In this document: positions 33,265 through 43,372 of the stretch, in pieces
Numbering within the stretch: the first letter of the stretch is position 1
How the letters are laid out: each line of letters begins with the position of its first letter
Origin: JAITWN01 sp964388175
Lineage (GTDB): Bacteria > Pseudomonadota > Gammaproteobacteria > SZUA-140
DNA: 64,000 nucleotides
Assembly (NCBI GenBank): GCA_964388175.1
Contig: CAYLYS010000001.1
Coordinates: 50,568 to 114,567 of the forward strand
Direction of reading: 5' to 3'
Made by a program: the position numbers and the translations under genes
The notes under the pieces: generated by a model
Told to the model about the DNA's origin: nothing
Databases searched by the model: none
Seen by the model: only the letters and a program-made list of their open reading frames with translations

Positions 33265-34066
33265 GCGTAAGCGGCAGGGGGTTCGCCGTGTCGACCGTGA
33301 GCTCGCGCGCCAGCGGCTGCGGCGCTGGGCCGGCTTCGGCTTCGGCGGCGCGGCGCTGACGCTGCTGGTCTCGGCTTTCGTCAGCGGGCTGGTGCCGCTG
33401 CCCTTGCCCGAGCGCGAGTTTCCCATCCACACGCTCAAGGTGGAGAGCACCTTCGAGCGCGTGAGCCGGGAAGAAGTGGCGGCGCTGGTCGCGCCGCATG
33501 CGGCGCGCGGCTTCTTCGATGCCGATGTGGCGGCGATACGGAGCGAGTTGCAGGCGCTGCCCTGGGTGCGCTCGGCTTCCGTGCGGCGGGTGTGGCCGGA
33601 CGCGCTGCAGGTGACGCTGCTGGAAGAGCGCGCGGTGGCGCGCTGGGCCGCGGGCGGTCTGGTCAATGCGAGCGGCGAGCTGTTTCATCCGCCGCTCGAA
33701 CCGTCGGACGGCGCGGCGGAGCTGCCGCTGCTGGCGGGTCCGGCGCGCAGCACGGTGCAGGTGACGGATTACTACCTCGCTCTGCAGCGGCAGCTGTCTC
33801 CGCTCGGGCTGCACGTCGAGCGCCTCGCCATGGATGCGCGCCGCGCCTGGGAGCTGACGCTGGACAACGGCATCCGGCTGACGCTGGGAAACAAGGACGC
33901 CGAGCGCCAGATGCAGCGCTTCGTGCGCTTTTATCCGCAGGTGATGGCGGCGCGGGCAACGGATATCGCGCAGATCGATCTGCGCTACAGCAATGGTTTT
34001 GCGGTGAGATGGCGGACGCCGGCTGCGCAGGCGTCCGCTACCAAGAACTTGGGAGATGCGGTGTAA
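33251..34066 (+). CDS. ftsQ: Cell division protein FtsQ
   Basis: The 271-residue bitopic protein has a basic cytoplasmic tail, one membrane helix at about 28-48, a POTRA domain (about 60-130, with PWVRSASVRRVWPDALQV) and a beta domain. It recruits FtsL and FtsB to the divisome. The C-terminal DIAQIDLRYSNGFAVRW is typical. It abuts ftsA with no spacer. Confidence 0.95.
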   Translation: MGKVKRKRQGVRRVDRELARQRLRRWAGFGFGGAALTLLVSAFVSGLVPLPLPEREFPIHTLKVESTFERVSREEVAALVAPHAARGFFDADVAAIRSELQALPWVRSASVRRVWPDALQVTLLEERAVARWAAGGLVNASGELFHPPLEPSDGAAELPLLAGPARSTVQVTDYYLALQRQLSPLGLHVERLAMDARRAWELTLDNGIRLTLGNKDAERQMQRFVRFYPQVMAARATDIAQIDLRYSNGFAVRWRTPAAQASATKNLGDAV

Positions 34067-35302
34067 ATGGCAAGGAAAGACGGAAAGGATCTGATCGTCG
34101 GTCTGGATATCGGTACGTCCAAGGTCGTCGCCATCGTCTGCGAGGTGACCGATCAGGATACCGTCGAGATCATCGGCATCGGGTCGCATCCTTCGCGCGG
34201 GCTCAAGAAGGGCGTGGTGGTGAACATCGAATCCACCGTGCAGTCGATCCAGCGCGCTGTCGAAGAAGCGGAGCTGATGGCGGGCTGCGAGATCCACTCG
34301 GTGTATGCCGGTATCGCCGGCAGTCACATCCGCAGCATCAATTCGCATGGCATCGTCGCCATCCGCGACGAGGAAGTGACCGCCGGCGACGTCGAGCGCG
34401 TGATCGATGCGGCGCGCGCGGTCGCCATTCCCGCCGATCAGAAGATGCTCCACATCCTGCCGCAGGAATTCATCATCGACAACCAGGAAGGGATCATGGA
34501 GCCGATCGGCATGTCGGGCGTACGCCTGGAGGCCAAGGTTCACATCGTCACCGGCGCGGTGAGCGCGGCGCAGAACATCGTCAAGTGCGTGCGCCGCTGC
34601 GGCCTGGAAGTCGACGACATCATCCTCGAGCAGCTTGCTTCCAGCTATTCCGTCCTCAGTGAGGATGAAAAGGGTCTGGGCGTGTGTCTGGTCGACATCG
34701 GCGGCGGCACCACCGATATCGCCGTGTTCACCGACGGCGCGATCCGCCACACGGCGGTCATCCCCATCGCCGGTGATCAGGTCACCAATGACATCGCCGT
34801 CGCGCTGCGCACGCCGACGCAGTATGCCGAGGAGATCAAGATCAAGTACGGCTGCGCGCTGACGCAGATCGCCAATGCCAGCGAGACCATCGAGGTGCCC
34901 GGTGTCGGCGAGCGCCGGCCGCGGCGGCTGGCGCGGCAGACGCTCGCCGAGGTGATCGAGCCGCGCTACGACGAACTGTTCACGCTGGTGCAGGCCGAGC
35001 TGCGCCGTTCCGGCTTCGAGGATCTGATCGCTTCCGGCGTGGTGCTCACCGGCGGCAGTTCCAAGATGGAAGGCGTGGTGGAGCTGGCCGAAGAGGTTTT
35101 CCACGTGCCGGTGCGTCTCGGTATGCCGCAGAACGTCAGCGGACTGGTCGACGTGGTGCGCAATCCGATTCATGCCACCGGCGTCGGTCTGCTGCTCTAC
35201 GGGCATCAGCAGCGCTATGCGCGCAAACCCGTGGCGCGCACCGGCGGCGGCAGCAAAGGGGTCTGGGCGAGGATGAAGAGCTGGTTTCAGGGTAATTTCT
35301 GA
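34067..35302 (+). CDS. ftsA: Cell division protein FtsA
   Basis: The 411-residue actin-like ATPase tethers FtsZ filaments to the membrane. It has GLDIGTSKVVAIV (phosphate 1), LVDIGGGTTDIAVF (phosphate 2) and GVVLTGGSSKMEGVVELAEEVF (adenosine), and ends in an amphipathic helix (VWARMKSWFQGNF) that serves as the membrane anchor. It starts immediately after the ftsQ stop. Confidence 0.97.
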   Translation: MARKDGKDLIVGLDIGTSKVVAIVCEVTDQDTVEIIGIGSHPSRGLKKGVVVNIESTVQSIQRAVEEAELMAGCEIHSVYAGIAGSHIRSINSHGIVAIRDEEVTAGDVERVIDAARAVAIPADQKMLHILPQEFIIDNQEGIMEPIGMSGVRLEAKVHIVTGAVSAAQNIVKCVRRCGLEVDDIILEQLASSYSVLSEDEKGLGVCLVDIGGGTTDIAVFTDGAIRHTAVIPIAGDQVTNDIAVALRTPTQYAEEIKIKYGCALTQIANASETIEVPGVGERRPRRLARQTLAEVIEPRYDELFTLVQAELRRSGFEDLIASGVVLTGGSSKMEGVVELAEEVFHVPVRLGMPQNVSGLVDVVRNPIHATGVGLLLYGHQQRYARKPVARTGGGSKGVWARMKSWFQGNF

Positions 35303-35361
35303 TTACACGTATCGAACGGTATTGATATATGACAAACATCTGGCGAGAAGGAGAACAGGGC

Positions 35362-36522
<1,161 letters not shown>

Positions 36523-36586
36523 TGGGCTGGGCCGATTGATGGTGGTCCTTTCTCTCGGCGGGTGATGGATGTAATGTAGATGGCGA

Positions 36587-36608
36587 GCCCGGGGCGAGAA
36601 ACCCGGGC
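36587..36608. terminator. Weak hairpin after ftsZ
   Basis: GCCCGGG and CCCGGGC pair across an 8-base loop, 64 bp after the ftsZ stop. There is no T-run directly after it, so it may slow polymerase or protect the 3' end rather than terminate. Confidence 0.3.
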
Positions 36609-36637
36609 GGTCGCAGTAGGCGGGTATTGCGTGGGCG

Positions 36638-36646
36638 TGGTATCAT
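36638..36646 (+). promoter_or_regulatory. Extended -10 promoter candidate for lpxC
   Basis: TGG-TATCAT lies about 95 bp before lpxC. No good -35 is present. The surrounding string is nearly identical to the one upstream of sspA. Confidence 0.45.
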
Positions 36647-36740
36647 TGCCCCCTTTTTTTCAGGTGGGATAAGATCGCGTTCCGGCAGAGTTGGCGGGCG
36701 CCCGCCCGGCCAGGCAGCTTGAAGGAGCGCTGTTTAAAGG

Positions 36741-37652
36741 ATGATCAAACAACGTACGCTGAAAAACGTCATGCGGGCGACCGGGGTCGGCCTGCACACC
36801 GGCGAGAAGATCTATCTGACGCTGCATCCCGCGCCGGCGGACAAGGGCATCGTCTTCCGTCGCGTCGATCTCGATCCGCCGGTTGAAATCCGTGCCCGCC
36901 ATGAGAACGTCGGCGATACCGTGCTGTCGACGACCCTGGCGAAGGGAGACGTGCGCATCTCCACGGTGGAGCACCTGTTGTCGGCTTTCGCCGGCCTCGG
37001 CATCGACAACGCCTATGTCGATCTCAGCGCCGCCGAAGTGCCGATCATGGACGGCAGCGCCGGACCCTTCGTGTTCCTGCTGCAGTCCGCCGGCATCGAG
37101 GAGCAGAATGCGCCCAAGCAGTTCATCCGCATCAAGCGCAGCGTGCAGGTGCAGGAGGACGACAAGTGGGCGCGCTTCGATCCCTTCGAAGGGTTCAAGG
37201 TCTCCTTCATGATCGATTTCGATCATCCCGCCTTCCGTGGCAACACCAAGCAGGCAACGGTCGATTTCTCCACCACTTCCTTCGTCAAGGAAGTCAGCCG
37301 TGCCCGTACCTTCGGTTTCCTGCGCGACTACGAGCGTCTGCGTGAACGCAATCTGGTGCTGGGCGGCAATCTGAACAACGCCGTCGTCGTGGACGAATAC
37401 CGCATCCTCAACGAGGACGGTCTGCGCTACGAGGACGAGTTCGTCAAGCACAAGGTGCTGGACGCCATCGGCGATCTGTACCTGCTCGGTCACAGCCTGA
37501 TCGGTGCTTTCAGCGGCTACAAATCGGGGCACGGCCTCAACAACCGCCTGCTGCGTGCGCTCATCGCGGACGCCGAGGCCTGGGAACTGGTGACGTTCAC
37601 CGACGAGGAAGCGGCGCCGATTTCCTACGTGCAGGCCGCGCCCGCGGTCTAG
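36741..37652 (+). CDS. lpxC: UDP-3-O-acyl-GlcNAc deacetylase
   Basis: The 303-residue zinc enzyme performs the committed step of lipid A synthesis. Residues VEHLLSAFAGLGIDNA (zinc histidine near 78), EVPIMDGSAGPF, the FVKEVSRARTFGFL block and HKVLDAIGDLYLLGHSLIG (second histidine and aspartate) are all present, followed by GHGLNN with the catalytic histidine. Its position after ftsZ is standard. Its 3' end overlaps the convergent dciA by 4 bp. Confidence 0.97.
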   Translation: MIKQRTLKNVMRATGVGLHTGEKIYLTLHPAPADKGIVFRRVDLDPPVEIRARHENVGDTVLSTTLAKGDVRISTVEHLLSAFAGLGIDNAYVDLSAAEVPIMDGSAGPFVFLLQSAGIEEQNAPKQFIRIKRSVQVQEDDKWARFDPFEGFKVSFMIDFDHPAFRGNTKQATVDFSTTSFVKEVSRARTFGFLRDYERLRERNLVLGGNLNNAVVVDEYRILNEDGLRYEDEFVKHKVLDAIGDLYLLGHSLIGAFSGYKSGHGLNNRLLRALIADAEAWELVTFTDEEAAPISYVQAAPAV

Positions 37653-38221
37653 CGGGAATGCTTGCCGCTCGCCGGATCCGTGTTCCGATCCGGCGCGGCG
37701 CGCGTTGCCAGACGCAGCAGGGCGGCTTTGAGCGCCGGCACTTCAATACAGGCGGCGGCTGCCATCAGATGGTCGGCCGCGGATCGGGGCAAATAGGGAA
37801 CGTGTGCCGGCGCGGACGCCGCAGGCGTCTGCGGCGCGGTTACCCTGACGCGGATTTCGCGCAGGTCGGCCAGTTCCGGCTGGGCGCGCAGCGCCGCGAG
37901 CAGGGTGGGTGCATGAAAGCGCAGGCGCGTGGTCCAGGCGGCACTGTCGCAGCTCAGGATCAGCGCACCGTCGACCACGTTGGCGACCCGGCAGTATGGC
38001 CGCAGCGCGGGTGAGACGTGAGCGGCCACCAGCGCGGACAGCTGTTCGAGGCGGTCGCAGCGCGCCGCCAGCGTACGCAGCCCGGTGTGGCCGTTCAGGA
38101 CGTTGCGCACGGATTTTGTTGGAATATTTCCGGACAATGGACTGAAGTTCTGCACGTTGCTGCCGAATTGAAGAATTGACACCGCGCTTGGGTGTCCGCA
38201 CGACTCTGGAGCCGTCAGCAT
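37649..38221 (-). CDS. dciA: DUF721 / DciA helicase-loader family protein
   Basis: The frame encodes up to 190 residues with the DUF721 core at about 45-125 (LAARCDRLEQLSALVAAH, LRPYCRVANVVDGALIL, SAAWTTRLRFHAP). DciA is the ancestral loader of the replicative helicase DnaB in bacteria lacking DnaC, and is commonly found between lpxC and secA in Gammaproteobacteria. The start is uncertain: ATG 38221 is 2 bp from the divergent peptidase ATG and has no ribosome-binding site, so GTG 38182 or GTG 38155 may be used instead, giving 177 or 168 residues. Confidence 0.85.
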   Translation of the reverse strand: MLTAPESCGHPSAVSILQFGSNVQNFSPLSGNIPTKSVRNVLNGHTGLRTLAARCDRLEQLSALVAAHVSPALRPYCRVANVVDGALILSCDSAAWTTRLRFHAPTLLAALRAQPELADLREIRVRVTAPQTPAASAPAHVPYLPRSAADHLMAAAACIEVPALKAALLRLATRAAPDRNTDPASGKHSR

Positions 38222-38223
38222 AG

Positions 38224-39150
38224 ATGAACATCATCGTACTTACCAGACGCGCCGGGATTCCCTCGTCCCTGCATATCACGCGCAGGCGCGCACTGGCCGC
38301 CGGTCTGGTGTTGCTCGTGCTGCTGCCCGCCATTGCTCTGTATGCCGGCAAGCGCCTGGGAGAAGCGCAGGCCGGAGCGTCCTCGGTGCTGCCGATGGAG
38401 TGGAAGGAAGAGCTCAAGCACAGTCGCGAGGAGATCGAACGGCTGTCGCAGAAGGCGCGCGAGGATATGAATGCCCTCGCCGTTCGCCTGGCCCAGTTGC
38501 AGGCACAGTCGATCCGGCTCAATGCGCTCGGGCAGCGTCTGGTCAATGTGGCCGATCTGGACGAAGGGGAGTTCGATTTCACCCTGCCGCCCGCCCTCGG
38601 CGGTCCGGAAGCCGAAGTGGAATTTTCGCGTGAAATCGAGCCGCCCGATTTTCTGCGTTCGCTCGATCAGCTGGCGCTCGAGCTCGATGATCGCGAGCAG
38701 CGTCTGCGCGCGCTCGAATCCTTTTTCATGAATCGCAATCTGGAGCAGACCGTGCTGCCCGCCGGGCGTCCGGTCAAGGGCGGCTGGGTTTCGTCTTATT
38801 TCGGCGTGCGCACCGATCCCTTCAGCGGCCGGCGCGAAGCGCATCGCGGTCTCGATTTCGCGGGCAAGGAAGGCAGCGAAATCTACAGCGTCGCCGCCGG
38901 CGTGGTCACCTGGTCGGGCGATCGTTACGGTTACGGCTACATGGTAGAAATCAACCACGGCAACGGTTATATTACGCGCTATGCGCATAACAAAGAGAAT
39001 GTGGTAAAAGCCGGTGATGTGGTCGAGAAGGGACAGGTAATTGCACTGCTCGGGTCCAGTGGGCGATCGACCGGGCCGCATGTCCACTTCGAGGTGCTCA
39101 AAAACGGCCAGTTGGTCGATCCCCGCAAATACATCCGCGCAGCAAATTAG
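38224..39150 (+). CDS. M23 (LytM) peptidoglycan endopeptidase
   Basis: The 308-residue protein has an N-terminal membrane anchor (about 20-43), a coiled-coil stretch (about 60-110) and a C-terminal M23 domain (about 180-300). The zinc ligands are intact: H207-x3-D211 and H286-V-H288. It should therefore cut peptide crosslinks in the periplasm rather than act as a degenerate activator. It resembles the NlpD/MepM-type proteins found next to secA in relatives. GGAG stands 12 bp before the ATG. Confidence 0.92.
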   Translation: MNIIVLTRRAGIPSSLHITRRRALAAGLVLLVLLPAIALYAGKRLGEAQAGASSVLPMEWKEELKHSREEIERLSQKAREDMNALAVRLAQLQAQSIRLNALGQRLVNVADLDEGEFDFTLPPALGGPEAEVEFSREIEPPDFLRSLDQLALELDDREQRLRALESFFMNRNLEQTVLPAGRPVKGGWVSSYFGVRTDPFSGRREAHRGLDFAGKEGSEIYSVAAGVVTWSGDRYGYGYMVEINHGNGYITRYAHNKENVVKAGDVVEKGQVIALLGSSGRSTGPHVHFEVLKNGQLVDPRKYIRAAN

Positions 39151-39206
39151 TTCTCCGGGTTCCATCCTCCGGCGGCGCGCTCCGGTTTCCTTTCTCTTGC
39201 TCCCCC

Positions 39207-39212
39207 TATACT
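39207..39212 (+). promoter_or_regulatory. Possible secA -10 element
   Basis: TATACT lies 22 bp before the secA ATG in the 83-bp gap after the peptidase gene. No convincing -35 is present, so this is tentative. Confidence 0.3.
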
Positions 39213-39233
39213 TCGATCGGGTGTGATTCCGTA

Positions 39234-41975
39234 ATGGTCCTCAAGCTGTTTAGCAGGATGTTCGGCAGCCGCAACGAGCGTTTGCTCAAGCGCCTCAATA
39301 CCATCGTCGCGCGCATCAATGAACAGGAAAGCGGCCTGCAGGCATTGGACGATGCCGCGCTGCGTGCCCGCACCGATGAGCTGCGCGCGCGTTATGCCAG
39401 CGGCACCAAGCTCGACGATCTGTTGCCCGAGGCATTCGCGCTGGTCCGCGAGGCATCGAGGCGCGTGCTCGGCATGCGCCATTTCGATGTGCAGATGATC
39501 GGCGGCATGGTGCTGAACTCGGGCAAGATCGCCGAGATGCGCACCGGCGAGGGCAAGACGCTGATGTCCACCCTGCCGGCCTATCTCAACGCGCTGAGCG
39601 GCAAGGGCGTGCATGTGGTCACCGTCAATGAATACCTGGCGCGCCGCGACGCCGCATGGATGGGGCGGCTCTACGAATTTCTCGGCATGAGTGTCGGCGT
39701 GATCCACAACGGCCAGTCGACCGAGGAAAAGCGCGCCGCCTACGCCGCGGATATCACCTACGGCACCAACAATGAATACGGCTTCGATTATCTGCGCGAC
39801 AACATGGCGTTCCGCGTCGCCGACAAGGTGCAGCGCGGGCTCAATTTCGCCGTCGTCGACGAAGTCGATTCCATCCTCATCGACGAGGCGCGTACGCCGC
39901 TGATCATTTCCGGTCCGATGGGCGACAGCTCGGATCTGTATCTGAAGATCAACAAGCTCATTCCCAAACTCAAGCGCGGGGACAAGGACAACGAGCTCAG
40001 CGGTGACCATTACACCGTCGATGAAAAGGCCAAGCAGGTGCATCTCACCGAAGAGGGGCATCAATACGTCGAGGAGCTGATGCTGCAGGCCGACCTGCTC
40101 AAGGATGGCGACAGCCTGTACAGCGCCGCGAACATCACGCTCATGCATCACCTCAATGCCGGTCTGCGCGCGCATGTGCTGTTTCACCGCGATGTCGATT
40201 ACATCGTCAGCAACGACTCGATCGTCATCGTCGATGAGTTCACCGGCCGCACCATGCCGGGCCGGCGCTGGTCGGAAGGGCTGCATCAGGCGATCGAAGC
40301 CAAGGAAGGCATGCCGATCCAGAACGAGAACCAGACGCTGGCCTCGATCACCTTCCAGAATTACTTCCGCATGTACGACAAGCTGTCGGGCATGACCGGT
40401 ACGGCGGATACCGAGGCGTACGAATTCCAGCAGATCTACGGGCTCGAAGTGACGGTGATCCCGACCCATCGCCCGATGATCCGTCAGGACCATGGCGATC
40501 TGGTCTATCTCACGGCGCGCGAGAAGTTCGATGCCGTGAGCAAGGACATCGCCGAGCGGCATCAGCGCGGCCAGCCGGTCCTGGTGGGTACGACCTCGAT
40601 CGAGACTTCGGAGCTGCTGTCCAAGCTGCTGGGCAAGAACGGCATCGCCCACGAGGTGCTGAACGCCAAGCAGCATGAGCGTGAAGCCGATATCGTCGCG
40701 CAGGCCGGCCGTCCCGGCGCCGTGACCATCGCCACCAATATGGCGGGCCGCGGCACCGACATCATGCTCGGCGGCAATCTGGAGGCCGAGCTCGCCGCGC
40801 TGGGCGAGATCGATGAGGCGCGCCGCGCTCAGCTGGAAGCGGCATGGCGTGAGCGCCACGCTGCCGTGCTCGCTGCCGGCGGTCTGCACATCATCGGCAC
40901 CGAACGCCATGAATCGCGCCGTATCGACAATCAGCTGCGTGGTCGTTCCGGTCGCCAGGGCGATCCCGGATCGAGCCGCTTCTATCTCTCGCTGGAAGAC
41001 AATCTGATGCGGATTTTCGCTTCGGAGCGGGTGTCCGGCCTGATGCAGCGGCTCGGCATGTCCGAGGGCGAGGCGATCGAGCATCCGTGGGTGAGCAAGG
41101 CGATCGAAAATGCGCAGCGCAAGGTCGAGGCGCACAATTTCGACATCCGCAAGCAGCTGCTGGAATACGACGACGTCGCCAACGATCAGCGCCGCGTCGT
41201 CTACGAACAGCGCAACGAGCTGATGGAAGCGGAGGACGTGTCCGAATCGATCGCCCATATCCGCGCCGATGTCGTCAATGCGCTGATCGATACGTATATC
41301 CCGCCGTCCAGTCTGGACGAGCAGTGGGACGTGCCGGGTCTGGAAAAGGCGCTGGAACAGGAATACGGCCTGCATCTACCGATCACGCACTGGCTGGACG
41401 AGGACGATCACCTGCACGAGGAACCGCTGCGCGCGCGCATCCTCGGCGAGTTCGAGCGCGTTTATGCCGAGAAGGAAGCCGTCGTCGGCGCCGCCGTCAT
41501 GCGCGATTTCGAGAAGGCGGTCATGCTGCAGGTGGTCGACACCAACTGGAAGGATCACCTGGCGGCGATGGATCATCTGCGTCAGGGCATTCACCTGCGC
41601 GGTTATGCGCAGAAGAATCCGAAGCAGGAATACAAGCGCGAAGCGTTCGAGATGTTCACCGCCATGCTGGAGCGGATCAAGCAGGAGGTGGCCGCGGTGC
41701 TGTCGCGCGTCGAAGTGCGTGCGCGCGAGGACGTCGAGGCGATCGAGGAACAGCGCCGTGCCCAACAGCGCATGGAGTTCCAGCATGAGCAGGCGGCGAG
41801 CGCCCTGGCGACGGGTGGTGGCGGCGCGGCTGCCGGTGTCCCTGCGGGTGCCGGTCCGGCCGAATCGGCGCCGGTCCAGCCCTTCGTGCGTGGCGGCGAG
41901 AAGATCGGTCGCAACGATCCTTGCCCGTGCGGCTCGGGACGCAAGTACAAGCAGTGCCACGGGCGGCTGAGCTGA
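39234..41975 (+). CDS. secA: Protein translocase ATPase SecA
   Basis: The 913-residue motor drives preproteins through SecYEG. It has the DEAD motor with Walker A GEGKT (K108), DEVDSILIDEARTPL, the preprotein-binding and helical wing regions, the second nucleotide domain with ATNMAGRGTDIMLGG, and the C-terminal zinc finger CPCGSGRKYKQCHG that contacts SecB. A Gly/Ala/Pro-rich linker at about 850-880 is variable. No SecM-like regulator frame precedes it. Confidence 0.97.
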   Translation: MVLKLFSRMFGSRNERLLKRLNTIVARINEQESGLQALDDAALRARTDELRARYASGTKLDDLLPEAFALVREASRRVLGMRHFDVQMIGGMVLNSGKIAEMRTGEGKTLMSTLPAYLNALSGKGVHVVTVNEYLARRDAAWMGRLYEFLGMSVGVIHNGQSTEEKRAAYAADITYGTNNEYGFDYLRDNMAFRVADKVQRGLNFAVVDEVDSILIDEARTPLIISGPMGDSSDLYLKINKLIPKLKRGDKDNELSGDHYTVDEKAKQVHLTEEGHQYVEELMLQADLLKDGDSLYSAANITLMHHLNAGLRAHVLFHRDVDYIVSNDSIVIVDEFTGRTMPGRRWSEGLHQAIEAKEGMPIQNENQTLASITFQNYFRMYDKLSGMTGTADTEAYEFQQIYGLEVTVIPTHRPMIRQDHGDLVYLTAREKFDAVSKDIAERHQRGQPVLVGTTSIETSELLSKLLGKNGIAHEVLNAKQHEREADIVAQAGRPGAVTIATNMAGRGTDIMLGGNLEAELAALGEIDEARRAQLEAAWRERHAAVLAAGGLHIIGTERHESRRIDNQLRGRSGRQGDPGSSRFYLSLEDNLMRIFASERVSGLMQRLGMSEGEAIEHPWVSKAIENAQRKVEAHNFDIRKQLLEYDDVANDQRRVVYEQRNELMEAEDVSESIAHIRADVVNALIDTYIPPSSLDEQWDVPGLEKALEQEYGLHLPITHWLDEDDHLHEEPLRARILGEFERVYAEKEAVVGAAVMRDFEKAVMLQVVDTNWKDHLAAMDHLRQGIHLRGYAQKNPKQEYKREAFEMFTAMLERIKQEVAAVLSRVEVRAREDVEAIEEQRRAQQRMEFQHEQAASALATGGGGAAAGVPAGAGPAESAPVQPFVRGGEKIGRNDPCPCGSGRKYKQCHGRLS

Positions 41976-42006
41976 TGCCCGCCCGTTTGCCGTTCTGATT
42001 CCTGCG

Positions 42007-43230
42007 ATGAGTGCCGGAGATTCGCTGATGCACACGGTAATGCATACGGTCCGGGGCGTACGCCTGGCGGCGGTCGCCGCCGGTATCAGAAAGGCCGGAC
42101 GCCTGGATCTGGTCTTGATCGAGACGGCGCCGGATTCGACCTGCGCCGCCGTGTTTACCCGCAATGCCTTCTGCGCCGCCCCGGTCACGGTGGCGCGCGC
42201 GCATCTGGCGCAGACCGCGCCGCGCTATCTGCTCATCAACGCCGGCAATGCCAACGCGGGCACCGGTGAGCCCGGCGCGCGCGATGCGCTGGCCTGCTGC
42301 GCGGCGGTCGCCGAGCGCGGCGGCTGCGCATCGGCCGCCGTACTGCCTTTTTCGACCGGCGTGATCGGCGAACCGCTGCCGGTCGATCGCATCCGCGACG
42401 GTTTGCCCGCCGTCTTCGGCGGTCTGCGCGCCGACGGCTGGGAAGAAGCGGCCCGCGGCATCATGACCACCGATACCGTGCCTAAGGCGGTATCGCGTCG
42501 TCTGCAACTGGGCGCGGCGACGGTGACGATCAACGGCATTGCCAAGGGCGCGGGCATGATCCATCCCAATATGGCGACCATGCTCTGCTTCATCGCCACC
42601 GATGCGCGGGTGGCGCCGGATCTGCTCCAGCGCTGCCTGCAGCAGGCGGTCGGGGATTCGTTCAATGCGATCACCATCGACGGCGATACTTCCACCAACG
42701 ATGCCTGTGTGCTGATTGCCAGCGGAGCGGCGGAGATGCCGCTGCTCGACAGCGAGGACGACCCCCGTCACGACGCTTTCCGCGCGGCGGTGGCGGAGGT
42801 CTGCCGTGAACTGGCGCAGGCGATCATCCGCGACGCAGAGGGTGCGACCAAATTCATCACGGTGACGGTCGAGCAGGGGCGTGACCGTGAAGAATGCCGG
42901 GCGGCAGCCTATACCATCGCGCTGTCGCCGCTGGTCAAGACGGCTTTCTTCGCCAGCGACCCGAACTGGGGCCGGATTCTGGCCGCGCTCGGGCGCGCAC
43001 CGTTCGACGATCTCGATGTCGGACAGGTCGAAATCCATCTGGATGAGGTCTGCATCGTGCGCCGGGGGCAGCGTGCCGACGACTACGCGGAAGCGCTGGG
43101 GCGCGCCGTGATGCAGCGTACGGACATCACCGTGCGTGTGGCGCTCGGCCGCGGCGCGGCGCGGGCGACGGTCTGGACCAGTGATCTGTCGTACGATTAT
43201 GTGCGCATCAATGCCGAATACCGTACCTGA
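42007..43230 (+). CDS. argJ: Glutamate N-acetyltransferase / N-acetylglutamate synthase ArgJ
   Basis: The 407-residue protein catalyses acetyl transfer from N-acetylornithine to glutamate in arginine synthesis. It has the NAGNANA block, STGVIGEPLP, and IAKGAGMIHPNMATMLCFIATDA, where the threonine of MATML is the self-cleavage site and nucleophile. STNDACVL and the C-terminal DPNWGRILAALGRA also match. It follows secA by 31 bp and may share its transcript. argB is encoded 6 kb downstream. Confidence 0.96.
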   Translation: MSAGDSLMHTVMHTVRGVRLAAVAAGIRKAGRLDLVLIETAPDSTCAAVFTRNAFCAAPVTVARAHLAQTAPRYLLINAGNANAGTGEPGARDALACCAAVAERGGCASAAVLPFSTGVIGEPLPVDRIRDGLPAVFGGLRADGWEEAARGIMTTDTVPKAVSRRLQLGAATVTINGIAKGAGMIHPNMATMLCFIATDARVAPDLLQRCLQQAVGDSFNAITIDGDTSTNDACVLIASGAAEMPLLDSEDDPRHDAFRAAVAEVCRELAQAIIRDAEGATKFITVTVEQGRDREECRAAAYTIALSPLVKTAFFASDPNWGRILAALGRAPFDDLDVGQVEIHLDEVCIVRRGQRADDYAEALGRAVMQRTDITVRVALGRGAARATVWTSDLSYDYVRINAEYRT

Positions 43231-43250
43231 TCGATCAGCCATTCCCGCTG

Positions 43251-43280
43251 TTGGCAGGAGCACCCGTCAGCCGTTATATT
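43251..43280 (+). promoter_or_regulatory. Sigma-70 promoter candidate for the desaturase
   Basis: TTGGCA, an 18-bp spacer and TATATT form a good promoter-like pair in the 142-bp gap after argJ, about 93 bp before the desaturase ATG. Confidence 0.55.
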
Positions 43281-43372
43281 GATGGCTGGCCCATCGCGGC
43301 CCGCCCTCTCTCCGCGAGCGCCGATCCGGACTTGTCCGGCCCATAACACCGCTTCCAGGAGACGATGCTTAG

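Noticed and set aside
39151..39233. SecM-like arrest peptide before secA
   Set aside because: The gap is only 83 bp with no suitable open frame.
39147..41375. 742-codon open frame antisense to secA
   Set aside because: Composition follows the GC-rich third positions of secA read backwards; no family motif is present, whereas secA is complete.
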